From Xenorhabdus indica (GTDB lineage Bacteria; Pseudomonadota; Gammaproteobacteria; Enterobacterales; Enterobacteriaceae): a stretch of DNA of 64,000 bases. Made by a program: the position numbers and the translations under genes. Each line of letters opens with the position of its first letter. Position 1 is the stretch's first letter. The notes under the pieces were generated by a model. That model was not told the origin of the DNA. It saw only the letters and a program-made list of their open reading frames with translations, and did not search any database. Below are positions 27,015 to 36,355 of the stretch, piece after piece. The stretch spans positions 1 to 64,000 of the forward strand of contig NZ_NKHP01000019.1 in the NCBI RefSeq assembly GCF_014467235.1, read 5' to 3'.

Positions 27015-29642
27015 ATGATTCAGATTGATCTGCCCACTCTTGTAAACCGTTTAAATCCGATGACCCGTCATGCACTGGAAGCGGCGGCGGCATCCTGCGT
27101 CAGTCAGCAGCAACCTGAGATCACGGTTGCTCAGCTACTGCTTCAAATGATCGATACACCACTCAGTGATGTGCGTTTGATCCTTAATAAAGCAGACGTC
27201 GATAAAGATCTGCTGAAAGAGCAACTCGATCAGGTGGTCACACATCATCAGGCGATTGTACAAACTTATCCGAACTTTTCTCCAATGCTGGTGGAATGGT
27301 TACAGGATAGCTGGCTGCTGGCTTCTACTGAGATGCAGCATACCGAACTGCGCAGTGGCGTAATGCTGATTGCCCTGTTGTTTAGCCCTCTGCGCTATCT
27401 GGCTCCGCAGTCTGCGCGTCTGCTGGCGGGCATTAACCGTGAACTGCTGCGCCAGAACTTTACTGAATGGACAAATGGTTCTGCCGAACAGCCTTTCAGT
27501 GTCAGCGATAAAGAGGGGCAAGGTGTACACCCGGCAAACAGTGACAGCCTGTTGGCGCGTTTTACCCAGAACATGACTGAGCAGGCGCGTCAGGGCAAAC
27601 TCGATCCGGTACTGTGCCGTGATAATGAAATTGACCTGATGATCGACATTCTTTGCCGCCGCCGTAAAAACAATCCCATCGTTGTGGGTGAGGCGGGTGT
27701 AGGTAAAAGTGCCCTGATTGAAGGTTTGGCGCTGCGGATTATCAATGATCGTGTACCGGATAAACTGCGCAACAGCGAATTGCTGACTCTGGATCTCGGT
27801 GCGTTGCAGGCAGGGGCCGCAGTCAAAGGTGAGTTTGAAAAACGTTTCAAAGGCATCATGACTGAAATCCATCAATCATCTGTACCGATCATCCTGTTTA
27901 TCGATGAAGCCCATACCTTGATTGGGGCAGGTAATCAGGCCGGCGGGCTGGATATCTCCAACCTACTGAAACCTGCACTGGCGCGTGGTGAACTGAAAAC
28001 CATTGCTGCAACGACATGGGGCGAGTACAAAAAATACTTTGAGAAAGATGCGGCATTGTCTCGTCGTTTTCAGTTGGTGAAAGTCTCTGAGCCTAGTGCA
28101 GCAGAAGCAACCATCATTATGCGTGGCCTGAGAGCCATCTACGAGCAGGCACATGGTGTTCTGATCGACGATGAAGCACTGAAAGCATCAGCCATATTAA
28201 GTGACCGTTATCTCTCTGGTCGTCAATTGCCAGATAAAGCGATTGATGTTCTGGATACCGCTTGCGCCCGCGTAGCGATTAACCTGACATCGCCACCGCG
28301 TCAGATTTCTTCCCTGACGACCGAACTTCATCAAATGCAGATGGAAATCGATGTGCTGGAAAGAGAACAACGGATGGGGCTGAACGAACATGCAGAAAGA
28401 CTGGAAGAGCTGCAAAACCAGCAACAAGAGATCCAGGAACAACTGACCACACTGGAAAGCCATTGGCAGCAACAGCAAGAACTGGTGAAGCAGATCATCG
28501 AATTGCGCCGCCAACTGTTATCTGGTGATGAAGCAGAAAAACCTGCGACAGAACCCGCCGATGAACCAGCTTTGATCGAAAAACTGGCTCAACTCAACGC
28601 ACAATTGGCTGAACTTCAGCAGCAACAAACACTGGTTTCTCCGCATGTGGACAAAACCCAGATTGCCGCTGTTATCGCGGAATGGACAGGGGTTCCGTTG
28701 AACCGTCTGTCACAGAGCGAATTATCAATTGTGACTGAATTACCTATCCATTTGGGCCAAAGCATCAAAGGGCAGGAGATTGCTATTCAATACCTGCATA
28801 AACACCTGTTGACCGCGCGTGCTGATCTGCGTCGTCCGGGGCGTCCTCTGGGAGCATTCCTGTTGGTAGGGCCAAGTGGTGTCGGCAAAACCGAAACAGT
28901 ATTGCAACTTGCCGAACTGATGTTTGGTGGCCGTCAGTACCTCACGACAATCAATATGTCTGAGTTTCAGGAGAAACACACGGTTTCACGTCTGATCGGT
29001 TCTCCTCCGGGTTATGTGGGATACGGAGAAGGCGGCGTGTTGACCGAAGCTATCCGTCAGAAACCTTATTCCGTTGTCTTGTTGGATGAAGTGGAAAAAG
29101 CTCACCCTGATGTCTTGAATCTGTTCTATCAGGCATTCGATAAAGGTGAACTGGCAGATGGTGAAGGCCGTATCATCGACTGTAAAAACGTTGTGTTCTT
29201 CCTGACCTCCAATCTGGGTTACCAAACCATTGTTGATTACGCCGAGCAACCAGAGCAGATCAATGATCAGCTTTACCCGGAACTGGCGGCATTCTTCAAA
29301 CCTGCCCTGCTGGCTCGTATGGAAGTGATCCCTTACTTGCCGCTTGGCCATGAAACGCTGAAGACTATCATTCGGGCCAAGTTGGACAGACTGGACAACC
29401 TGTTGTCACAGCGCTTCAACGCGGAAGTCACCATCAGCGATGATGTGGCAGAAGAGATCCTGCAACGCGCTACCCGTGCGGAAAACGGTGCCCGTATGCT
29501 GGAATCCATCATTGATGGCGCACTGTTGCCACCGGTTTCACTATTGCTATTGCAGAAAATGGCAACAGGCACCCCAATCAGTGCCATTCGGTTAACCGTG
29601 GCAGAGCATGAGTTCCACGCAGAGGTTGAGGAGGCAGAATAA
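27015..29642 (+). CDS. clpV: T6SS sheath-recycling AAA+ ATPase TssH (ClpV)
   Basis: This 875-residue Clp/Hsp100 protein has an N-terminal domain (residues 1-150), a first AAA+ module with Walker [10 protein letters not shown] and Walker [15 protein letters not shown], a middle coiled-coil region (about 420-510), and a second AAA+ module with GPSGVGKTE and [13 protein letters not shown]. The first domain carries the ClpV-type start ([17 protein letters not shown]) rather than that of ClpB. The family disassembles contracted TssBC sheath for reuse. The stop overlaps the next start by one base (TAATG). Confidence 0.96.
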   Translation: MIQIDLPTLVNRLNPMTRHALEAAAASCVSQQQPEITVAQLLLQMIDTPLSDVRLILNKADVDKDLLKEQLDQVVTHHQAIVQTYPNFSPMLVEWLQDSWLLASTEMQHTELRSGVMLIALLFSPLRYLAPQSARLLAGINRELLRQNFTEWTNGSAEQPFSVSDKEGQGVHPANSDSLLARFTQNMTEQARQGKLDPVLCRDNEIDLMIDILCRRRKNNPIVVGEAGVGKSALIEGLALRIINDRVPDKLRNSELLTLDLGALQAGAAVKGEFEKRFKGIMTEIHQSSVPIILFIDEAHTLIGAGNQAGGLDISNLLKPALARGELKTIAATTWGEYKKYFEKDAALSRRFQLVKVSEPSAAEATIIMRGLRAIYEQAHGVLIDDEALKASAILSDRYLSGRQLPDKAIDVLDTACARVAINLTSPPRQISSLTTELHQMQMEIDVLEREQRMGLNEHAERLEELQNQQQEIQEQLTTLESHWQQQQELVKQIIELRRQLLSGDEAEKPATEPADEPALIEKLAQLNAQLAELQQQQTLVSPHVDKTQIAAVIAEWTGVPLNRLSQSELSIVTELPIHLGQSIKGQEIAIQYLHKHLLTARADLRRPGRPLGAFLLVGPSGVGKTETVLQLAELMFGGRQYLTTINMSEFQEKHTVSRLIGSPPGYVGYGEGGVLTEAIRQKPYSVVLLDEVEKAHPDVLNLFYQAFDKGELADGEGRIIDCKNVVFFLTSNLGYQTIVDYAEQPEQINDQLYPELAAFFKPALLARMEVIPYLPLGHETLKTIIRAKLDRLDNLLSQRFNAEVTISDDVAEEILQRATRAENGARMLESIIDGALLPPVSLLLLQKMATGTPISAIRLTVAEHEFHAEVEEAE

Positions 29643-30481
29643 TGAAACAGAGGCTGAAAAGCGCGTTAGCGTTATTGGAACATAACACCATTGAACAACT
29701 GGTTGACCATTTTTTGCTGGTGAGCCAAAGCTCGCGTTTTGATGCCCTTTTGGTTTTCCTGCTTAACATCAATGAAAACAGGCTGGAATGCTGTAATTTG
29801 CCAAACATCAATCTGCCAAACATTAGTCTGCCAGATCTGAACTTACCAGAACATCAGCAAACCAACTCTCGCAAGCTGCATGTGGATATTGATGATGTTA
29901 ATAACCCATTGATACAAGTGTTGCGTAAGGGAACCCCAACGTTATGGGATTCCCTTAACCACGGGGCACGTATTGACGATATTCACTTCCGCACATTCAT
30001 TGCAGAGCTGCCGCATAACTGCGGGTTGTATGGTATTCCTCTGTTTGACCACAACGAACAAGCTTGCGGTGTGATTGCCATTTTTGCCGAAAATGTCAGC
30101 CATTTTACCAACAATGAAAACATGTTCGGCATCTATTGCCATGTTATGCAGCACCGTCTGAAAAAGTTGCAGGAGCTTGAACAACTGCGTGGGCAGTTAC
30201 GCCAGATCCGTCAGGTATTTCAGGTCCAGCGCCAAAAAGAAAAACAATTGGATGAACTGCTTGCCTCCCTGAGTGAATCGAAAAACTCAAGGGCAGGCAG
30301 TATCTCCGTGGATTACAGTCACATCGATAATCTGCCAAAGGCCATAGAAGAATTTGAAAGTGCCGTGTTGGTTCAACGTCAGCGTCAGTACGGCAATGAC
30401 ACCAGACTGATTGCTCAAAGTCTGGGCATTGCTCAGCGCACGTTGGTTTACAAACTGGCAAAATACGGGTGTAGATTATGA
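29642..30481 (+). CDS. VasH-like T6SS regulator: GAF-type domain plus Fis-type HTH, no AAA+ domain
   Basis: The gene sits where V. cholerae and relatives have vasH, between clpV and vasI. The 279-residue product has a GAF-like sensor region (about 1-180: VDHFLLVSQSSRFDALLVFL, TPTLWDSLNHG, NCGLYGIPLFDHNEQACGVI), a coiled coil (about 178-210), and a C-terminal Fis-type HTH (about 238-279: GNDTRLIAQSLGIAQRTLVY). The central sigma-54-activating AAA+ domain of VasH, with its Walker A and GAFTGA motifs, is absent. The frame is open throughout and overlaps both neighbours, so it is not simple decay. It could still bind DNA or sense a signal, but cannot drive sigma-54 transcription by the usual mechanism. 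A short repeat NLPNINLPNISLPDLNLP lies at about residues 52-69. Confidence 0.8.
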   Translation: MKQRLKSALALLEHNTIEQLVDHFLLVSQSSRFDALLVFLLNINENRLECCNLPNINLPNISLPDLNLPEHQQTNSRKLHVDIDDVNNPLIQVLRKGTPTLWDSLNHGARIDDIHFRTFIAELPHNCGLYGIPLFDHNEQACGVIAIFAENVSHFTNNENMFGIYCHVMQHRLKKLQELEQLRGQLRQIRQVFQVQRQKEKQLDELLASLSESKNSRAGSISVDYSHIDNLPKAIEEFESAVLVQRQRQYGNDTRLIAQSLGIAQRTLVYKLAKYGCRL

Positions 30482-31182
30482 ATATTGTTTTAATTATCAG
30501 TTCATTACTTGCGTCATTGGCAGGCGATCCCAAACTTGCGGAAATGGCAGGGGAAAAAGAAATCGCAGAGTCCAAGCCACAGGAAGTGGTTGTACAAGAA
30601 GTGGTTGTACAACAGGAAAAACAATTAGATGCACTGCAACAATGCCGTTTCGAGCCATCTCCTCTTATCCGGCTGGCATGTTATGACAAGGAGTTGGATA
30701 ACCTTAAGGTCAATGCCTTGCCAGTGACACTGGAAAACATGGGACCTTTGTGGCGGCAAGCGATGGAGCAGGAAATGCAACGTACCGATTATTCCACTGG
30801 TTTCATCGTCACGCAGGGGGAAAACGGTACAACCCGGATAGTCCTGACTACCCCTGCAATCGGGGTTCCGCCACCGCGTCCTGTCTTGATGTTGAGCTGT
30901 ATTGATCGCATCACCCGTTTGCAGGTAGCTCTGCCTAAACCGGCAGAGTCGGGGGAGGTCACTATCATGACAAACAAAACCCAGTTTAAAACCGAATGGT
31001 TCCTGCGGGAACGTGGTTACTTATGGGAATCCAGCCGTGGCTTGCCGGGGATTGATGAAATCAAACGCTTAATGGGCAGCGACCAGATGACTATCACACC
31101 AAATCAAGGTAGCCAGATAACCTTTAACATTTCTCAGTTGGAGCAGGCCGCGAAACCATTGCGCGAAGCCTGTCGTTGGTAA
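30478..31182 (+). CDS. vasI: T6SS-associated protein VasI (TagO family)
   Basis: This 234-residue protein has an N-terminal hydrophobic stretch, probably a signal peptide (MNIVLIISSLLASLAGD), and the VasI/TagO core: ALQQCRFEPSPLIRLACYDK, WRQAMEQEMQRT, RPVLMLSCIDRITRLQVALP and FLRERGYLWESSRGLPGI. It is a periplasmic or envelope accessory of the VAS-type cluster with no settled biochemical role. The start overlaps the upstream stop by four bases (ATGA). Residues 35-47 contain a duplicated QEVVV, from a 15-base tandem repeat. Confidence 0.88.
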   Translation: MNIVLIISSLLASLAGDPKLAEMAGEKEIAESKPQEVVVQEVVVQQEKQLDALQQCRFEPSPLIRLACYDKELDNLKVNALPVTLENMGPLWRQAMEQEMQRTDYSTGFIVTQGENGTTRIVLTTPAIGVPPPRPVLMLSCIDRITRLQVALPKPAESGEVTIMTNKTQFKTEWFLRERGYLWESSRGLPGIDEIKRLMGSDQMTITPNQGSQITFNISQLEQAAKPLREACRW

Positions 31183-31187
31183 TCGAC

Positions 31188-32663
31188 ATGGATATCAGAA
31201 CACAATTCGACTGGTTCGGCTCCCTGCTGGCCCCACTGTCCGACGAACAAATTGGCAAAGCTCTGGATGACAATGAGCCCGCATGGGAATTTATTGATGG
31301 TGAAATGATTAAATTCGGCTCGCTATCGCATGGCTCGCTGGATATTGGAGAAATCCAGCGACAGGCTCTGCAACTTTTCAGCGAAACCAGCAAAGATTTT
31401 CGGTTGATGGTGCACTTGCTGCGAACGCTGCAACACGCAGGGCATCCTGCTGAATTGCTCTTGGCGATGGAGCTGCTGACTGAATACGTGAAAAACTACT
31501 GGGAAAAAGCATGGCCAAGCAAGCCGTTGTTAAAGCGCCGTCTTGCACAGCAGGTGATCAAACGATTTGATTCTGCTCAGACAGTCTTTACAGAGCAATC
31601 CAGCAAAAATCAACGGAATGATGCTCAAGGAGTATTAGCTCATCTTGCACAGTGCTGGCACGCCAGTGAACCTGATCTGGCAAAAGAAATTGATCAACTG
31701 CGTACCCGTTATAACCGTCAGCCAGAAACAGACACAGCACCATTACAGCCTGTTTCTGCGGTATCAACGGCACCCAAAGCGGAGACTGGAGCACATTCAT
31801 ATCAGACAGGTTCACATCAGACAGATTCACATCCGGTAAATGAAATTGCACCGATGCCGGAAGTGGACGTCAATAGCTCCAGCGAAAAAGCGTGGAAGCA
31901 GACTCTGATGACGGTTTCTGATTTGCTTTGTGAACGATATCCAGAATCACCTATCGGTTATTGTCTGCGCCGACATGCCGTCTGGCATACCATCACGACG
32001 GCACCCATGGCGAATACCACGGGCAAAACACCGTTGGCACCAACTTCTGCTGATCGCACTGCTGATTATTTGTCAAGGTTGCCAACAGCGGATAACAAGC
32101 TGCTGACTCAGATTGAGCAGAGCCTGACGCTTGCACCTTACTGGCTGGATGGGCACGCCATTGCAGCTCAGGCAGCGTTACAACTGGGCTATAAAAATGT
32201 TGCACAGGCCATTCGTAACGAACTGAATGCGTTTTTAGAACGGTTACCCATATTAAAAACCTTAAATTTTTCCGATATGAGTCCGTTCATTTCTACAGAG
32301 ACCCTGAATTGGCTGGCACCTGAACCGACTGCATCAACCGGAGGCGGTTCGATGTCCGCTGATCAGGAGGCTATCTGGCAATGTTTCCAGCAACAAGGGC
32401 TGGAAGCCGCCCTAAAGATGCTGGAAGAGCACCAGCAACAACTCACGGAACCCCGTGATCAATTCTATGGTCAGTTGCTCAATGCTCAACTTCTTGAAGA
32501 AGCCGGCATGACGGCACTGGCACAGCAACATTACCGGAATTTGTTACACACTGGACAACACATGTTATTGACTCAATGGGAACCCGGCTTGCTAACTTTA
32601 CTGGCTGAAAAAATCCCTTCGCTTGATAAGGATACTGCTTCAAACAGGAGCGTTAACCCATGA
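31188..32663 (+). CDS. tssA: T6SS cap/assembly protein TssA (VasJ type)
   Basis: ATG 31188 is chosen, five bases after vasI; an in-frame TTG at 31176 inside vasI is less likely. The 491-residue product has an N-terminal ImpA domain (PAWEFIDGEMIKFGSLSHGS, LLLAMELLTEYVKNYWEKAW, LLKRRLAQQVIKRF), a variable linker rich in Thr, Ser and His with short repeats (SYQTGSHQTDSHP), and a C-terminal VasJ-type helical region (YPESPIGYCLRRHAVWHTI, LTLAPYWLDGHAIAAQAALQ). TssA nucleates tube and sheath assembly and stays at the distal end. The stop overlaps tssM (ATGA). Confidence 0.93.
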   Translation: MDIRTQFDWFGSLLAPLSDEQIGKALDDNEPAWEFIDGEMIKFGSLSHGSLDIGEIQRQALQLFSETSKDFRLMVHLLRTLQHAGHPAELLLAMELLTEYVKNYWEKAWPSKPLLKRRLAQQVIKRFDSAQTVFTEQSSKNQRNDAQGVLAHLAQCWHASEPDLAKEIDQLRTRYNRQPETDTAPLQPVSAVSTAPKAETGAHSYQTGSHQTDSHPVNEIAPMPEVDVNSSSEKAWKQTLMTVSDLLCERYPESPIGYCLRRHAVWHTITTAPMANTTGKTPLAPTSADRTADYLSRLPTADNKLLTQIEQSLTLAPYWLDGHAIAAQAALQLGYKNVAQAIRNELNAFLERLPILKTLNFSDMSPFISTETLNWLAPEPTASTGGGSMSADQEAIWQCFQQQGLEAALKMLEEHQQQLTEPRDQFYGQLLNAQLLEEAGMTALAQQHYRNLLHTGQHMLLTQWEPGLLTLLAEKIPSLDKDTASNRSVNP

Positions 32664-35600
32664 AATGGCCCTCTTTGTCATCAATCTCTCAATTGAAATC
32701 GGTTTTGCCGGCGCTAGGGAAATTTAAATCCATGCCACGCCTTAAGGCAACAACAGCACTTATTCTGGCGCTTATTCCCTGTCTGCTTCTGATAGCGGTC
32801 TGGTGGTGGGGACCGGAATGGAAAATACGTGAAGATTACCCGCTGGAAAGCCTTGCTGCCCGTTGGTTGGCGACGGCCATTATCATTATGGCTGTGCTAG
32901 GTTGGATCGGCATGAAAGCATGGCGTCGCTTGCGTCAGCTTGAAAAACTGAACCTTGACGTTGAACTGAAAGTGGTTGATCCGGTACGTGTAGATATTGA
33001 ATACCAAGACCGTTACCTTGATCACTGGAAATCTCAGTTACAGCGCCACCTGGATTCTTACAACTACCTGTATGAACGTCCGTGGTACATGGTGATCGGT
33101 AGCCAACAGAGCGGTAAAACCTCCCTGATTAAGGAAGGTTACAAACTGTCTGAAATTGCTGCACCAGAATATCTGCGTCAGGACGGGGAAATCCCTCTGT
33201 TGCTGCGTTGCTGGTTGGGGGAAAAAGCCGTCATCATTGACCCCAGAGGCCGTCTGATTGACCAGCCTATTCCGCTGAACAGTGACAAACCGCAGATCAA
33301 CAGTCGCTTGTGGGAAGCCCTGCTGAACTGGTTATCGGAAAACCGCCAGCGTCAGCCGCTTAACGGGATTATTCTGACCGTAGATACCTTGCGTTTACTG
33401 ACGGATAACCGCGAACAACGGGATCGTTACGTACGGGAAATCCACCAACGTTTGCAAGAAATCCGTCTGACTTTCCACAGTCAGTTGCCGCTCTATCTGG
33501 TAATGACCAAGATTGACCTGTTGCACGGCTTTGAGGCAATGTACCAGTCACTGGATCGCAAACAGCGTGATCAGATCCTCGGTGTGACTTTCAGTCTCAA
33601 CAATCACCTTAGCAGCCGTGATGAAAAAGCATGGCGCAGTGAGCTGGAACAATTCTGGCAACAGTGGATGAACAACCTGAACGGTGCAATGCCGGACATG
33701 ATGCTGAACAGTGTTGATGCCAACCAGCGCAGCGCATTGTTCAGTTTCACCCGTCAGATTCAGGGCCTGCACAGTTATATCGTGCAGATGCTGGAAGACA
33801 TCCTGTACAACGACGAAAACCATCGTCCGAAGCTGCGCGGAGTTTACCTGACTTCCGCCCATCAGGTGGGACAGATGGACGATATATTTACTCAATCGGC
33901 CTCGGCGCAGTATCACCTCGGTACGCAGGCGTTTCCGACATGGCCGACGGGTGACACTTTGCCATACTTCACTCAATCCCTGTTTGAAGACGTATTGCTG
34001 GCAGAACCGAATCTGGCGGCAGAAAACCGTATCTGGCTGAGTCGCAATCGCCGCCAGTTGTACACCTTCTCCACGGTTAGTGCACTGGTCATACTGACAA
34101 TGTGGGGGGGCTGGCATTACTTCTACCAGAAAAACTATCGGGCCGGGGAAGAGGTACTGGCAGAGGCGAAAAAATTCCTCTCTGTACCTGCTCCGAAAGG
34201 CGATGACAACTACGGTAGTCTCCAACTACCATTGCTGAACCCGATCCGTGACGCAACACTGGCTTACGGCAACTATTATGAGAACAAATCTTTCCTGACG
34301 GATATGGGGTTGTATCAGGGCAGCCGTGTAGGGAAGAAAGTGGAAAACACGTATCTGAATCTGCTGGAGCAGCATTTCCTGCCATCCCTGATGCGTGTTC
34401 TGTTGGATGACCTGAATAAGGCACCGACAGGCAGTGAGGAAAAACTCGAAATTCTGCGTGTCATGCGCATGATGGAAGATGAGAGTAAACGTAATAAAGG
34501 GTTGGTGGCACAGTATATGCGTGAGCGCTGGAGTAAAGCGTTCTATGGCCAGCGTGATGTGCAGGATGCCCTGCTGACCCACCTGAATTACGCGTTGGAT
34601 CTTTCTAAATGGAAAGAGAAACGTGATGCAGGCGATAGGGAGGCCATTGATAGCTTCGTTCCGTTTGCGAAACCAATCCGACAGGCTCAGCAGGAACTGA
34701 GTACGCTCTCCGTCAAACAACGGGTTTATCAGAACCTGCGTATCAAGGCTCAGGATACTCTGTCAGCGCCTATCAATCTGCGTGATCAGATTGGCCCAAG
34801 TTTTGACAGCGTGTTTGTCGCCAGTAACGAAAAACGGTTGGTGATACCTCAGTTCCTGACCCGTCATGGCCTTATGGATTACTTCGTCCAGCAGAGTGAT
34901 AAGTTGGTAGAGCTGACCGAGATGGATAGTTGGGTGCTGAACTTATCGAAGAATAAAGAACAATACAAAGAGTCGGAGCCGTCACAGCGTAAGGACAATT
35001 ACAGTAAAGCAGATCGAGAAAGGATCGAGAGTGAAATCACTGAACTGTATCTGGCAGATTACACCGCAACATGGCGGGCAGCAATGAACAACCTCGAAGT
35101 CCGTGATTTTGAGGATTTGCCACAGGCTATCAGTGCGATTGAACAGGTGATTAGTGGTGAACAGCCGATCAAACGGGCGTTACAAATCCTGAGCGATAAC
35201 ACCAATCCGCCGATGATCGACAGCTCATTGGGCAACACGGAAAGAAATGCGTTGTTGGAGAAGAAGGATTACAGCTTATTGACAGATATCAGCCGTGGTT
35301 TTGCACAGGAAACCGGTGTATTGATTGAGCATGGTGATAAGGGCAGTACATTGCAAAGCGTCTACCAGAAATTGATGGCATTGCATCGTTATCTGCTGGC
35401 TATCCAGAATTCACCAACTCCCGGTAAAGCGGCACTGCAAGCAGTTCAGATGCGTTTGGATAAGAACAACAGTGATGCGATTTTTGAAGTACAGCAAATG
35501 GCGAAAAATCTGCCTGAGCCATTGGATCGTTGGGTTGGGGAGCTAGCTAATCAGGCGTGGCGTGTGGTGATGATGGAGGCGGTACGCTCACTGGAAGTGG

Positions 35601-36277
35601 AATGGCAAAATACTGTCGTCAAACAGTACAACACCTATCTGGCTGGCCGTTACCCGTTCAATCCAGATGCTAAAGAAGAAGTACCGTTAAGCGAATTTGA
35701 GCGCTTCTTCCGGCCAGACGGCACACTGGATACTTTCTACAAGCAGAGCCTGAAACCGTTTGTGGCGAACAACCTCACTACGGGTACGGATGGTCGTGAA
35801 TTGATCCGCCCTGACGTGTTGAAACAATTGGAGAATGCGAACCGCATTCGCACCACTTTCTTCTCACCACAAAACGGATTGGGAACCCAGTTTGCCATTG
35901 AGCCAGTGAATCTGACCGGCAACAAACGCCGAGCTCTGCTGAACCTTGATGGTCAGTTGGTGGATTATACCCACGGCCGCAGTAATGTTGCGCGTCTGAT
36001 ATGGCCGAACACCATGCGTGCGGGTACAGAAAGTAAGCTGACTCTGATGCCGGACAGAAGCAACCAGGCACCGCGTTCTGTCAGCTATGTGGGGCCGTGG
36101 GCGCAATTACGGTTGATTAACAGCGGCAAGCTGACCAACGTTCAACCGGGTTCCTTCGACGTACGCTTTAGCGTAGAGGGGGGTGAGGTGACCTACCGCA
36201 TCTACGTGGATGAATCGGACAATCCGTTTGCCGGTGGGTTGTTCAGCCAGTTCAAACTGCCGGACACCCTCTATTGA
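32660..36277 (+). CDS. tssM: T6SS inner-membrane protein TssM (IcmF/VasK)
   Basis: This 1205-residue protein has two N-terminal membrane segments (about 29-50 and 69-88), a cytoplasmic domain with Walker A GSQQSGKTS at about 147-155, a third membrane segment near 468-487 (VSALVILTMWGGWHYF), and a large periplasmic part ending in the conserved IcmF C-terminal domain (RLIWPNTMRAGTESKLTLMP, SFDVRFSVEGGEVTYRIYVD). It crosses the periplasm to TssJ and forms the channel core. Length is usual for the family. It overlaps tssA by four bases, and a strong terminator hairpin follows the stop. Confidence 0.96.
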   Translation: MKWPSLSSISQLKSVLPALGKFKSMPRLKATTALILALIPCLLLIAVWWWGPEWKIREDYPLESLAARWLATAIIIMAVLGWIGMKAWRRLRQLEKLNLDVELKVVDPVRVDIEYQDRYLDHWKSQLQRHLDSYNYLYERPWYMVIGSQQSGKTSLIKEGYKLSEIAAPEYLRQDGEIPLLLRCWLGEKAVIIDPRGRLIDQPIPLNSDKPQINSRLWEALLNWLSENRQRQPLNGIILTVDTLRLLTDNREQRDRYVREIHQRLQEIRLTFHSQLPLYLVMTKIDLLHGFEAMYQSLDRKQRDQILGVTFSLNNHLSSRDEKAWRSELEQFWQQWMNNLNGAMPDMMLNSVDANQRSALFSFTRQIQGLHSYIVQMLEDILYNDENHRPKLRGVYLTSAHQVGQMDDIFTQSASAQYHLGTQAFPTWPTGDTLPYFTQSLFEDVLLAEPNLAAENRIWLSRNRRQLYTFSTVSALVILTMWGGWHYFYQKNYRAGEEVLAEAKKFLSVPAPKGDDNYGSLQLPLLNPIRDATLAYGNYYENKSFLTDMGLYQGSRVGKKVENTYLNLLEQHFLPSLMRVLLDDLNKAPTGSEEKLEILRVMRMMEDESKRNKGLVAQYMRERWSKAFYGQRDVQDALLTHLNYALDLSKWKEKRDAGDREAIDSFVPFAKPIRQAQQELSTLSVKQRVYQNLRIKAQDTLSAPINLRDQIGPSFDSVFVASNEKRLVIPQFLTRHGLMDYFVQQSDKLVELTEMDSWVLNLSKNKEQYKESEPSQRKDNYSKADRERIESEITELYLADYTATWRAAMNNLEVRDFEDLPQAISAIEQVISGEQPIKRALQILSDNTNPPMIDSSLGNTERNALLEKKDYSLLTDISRGFAQETGVLIEHGDKGSTLQSVYQKLMALHRYLLAIQNSPTPGKAALQAVQMRLDKNNSDAIFEVQQMAKNLPEPLDRWVGELANQAWRVVMMEAVRSLEVEWQNTVVKQYNTYLAGRYPFNPDAKEEVPLSEFERFFRPDGTLDTFYKQSLKPFVANNLTTGTDGRELIRPDVLKQLENANRIRTTFFSPQNGLGTQFAIEPVNLTGNKRRALLNLDGQLVDYTHGRSNVARLIWPNTMRAGTESKLTLMPDRSNQAPRSVSYVGPWAQLRLINSGKLTNVQPGSFDVRFSVEGGEVTYRIYVDESDNPFAGGLFSQFKLPDTLY

Positions 36278-36312
36278 GGTGAAAGTGTGGGTCAGTCTTG
36301 AAAGCAAAATTC

Positions 36313-36338
36313 CCCCTGCCTTCGGGCAGGGGTTTTTT
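36313..36338 (+). terminator. Intrinsic terminator between tssM and tagA
   Basis: CCCCTGCC and GGCAGGGG form a perfect eight-base stem closed by a UUCG tetraloop and followed by six T residues. This is a textbook intrinsic terminator about 35 bases after tssM, yet only 18 bases before the tagA ATG, so tagA expression depends on read-through or a promoter not seen here. Confidence 0.9.
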
Positions 36339-36355
36339 AAGGAGAAAAAACAGAC

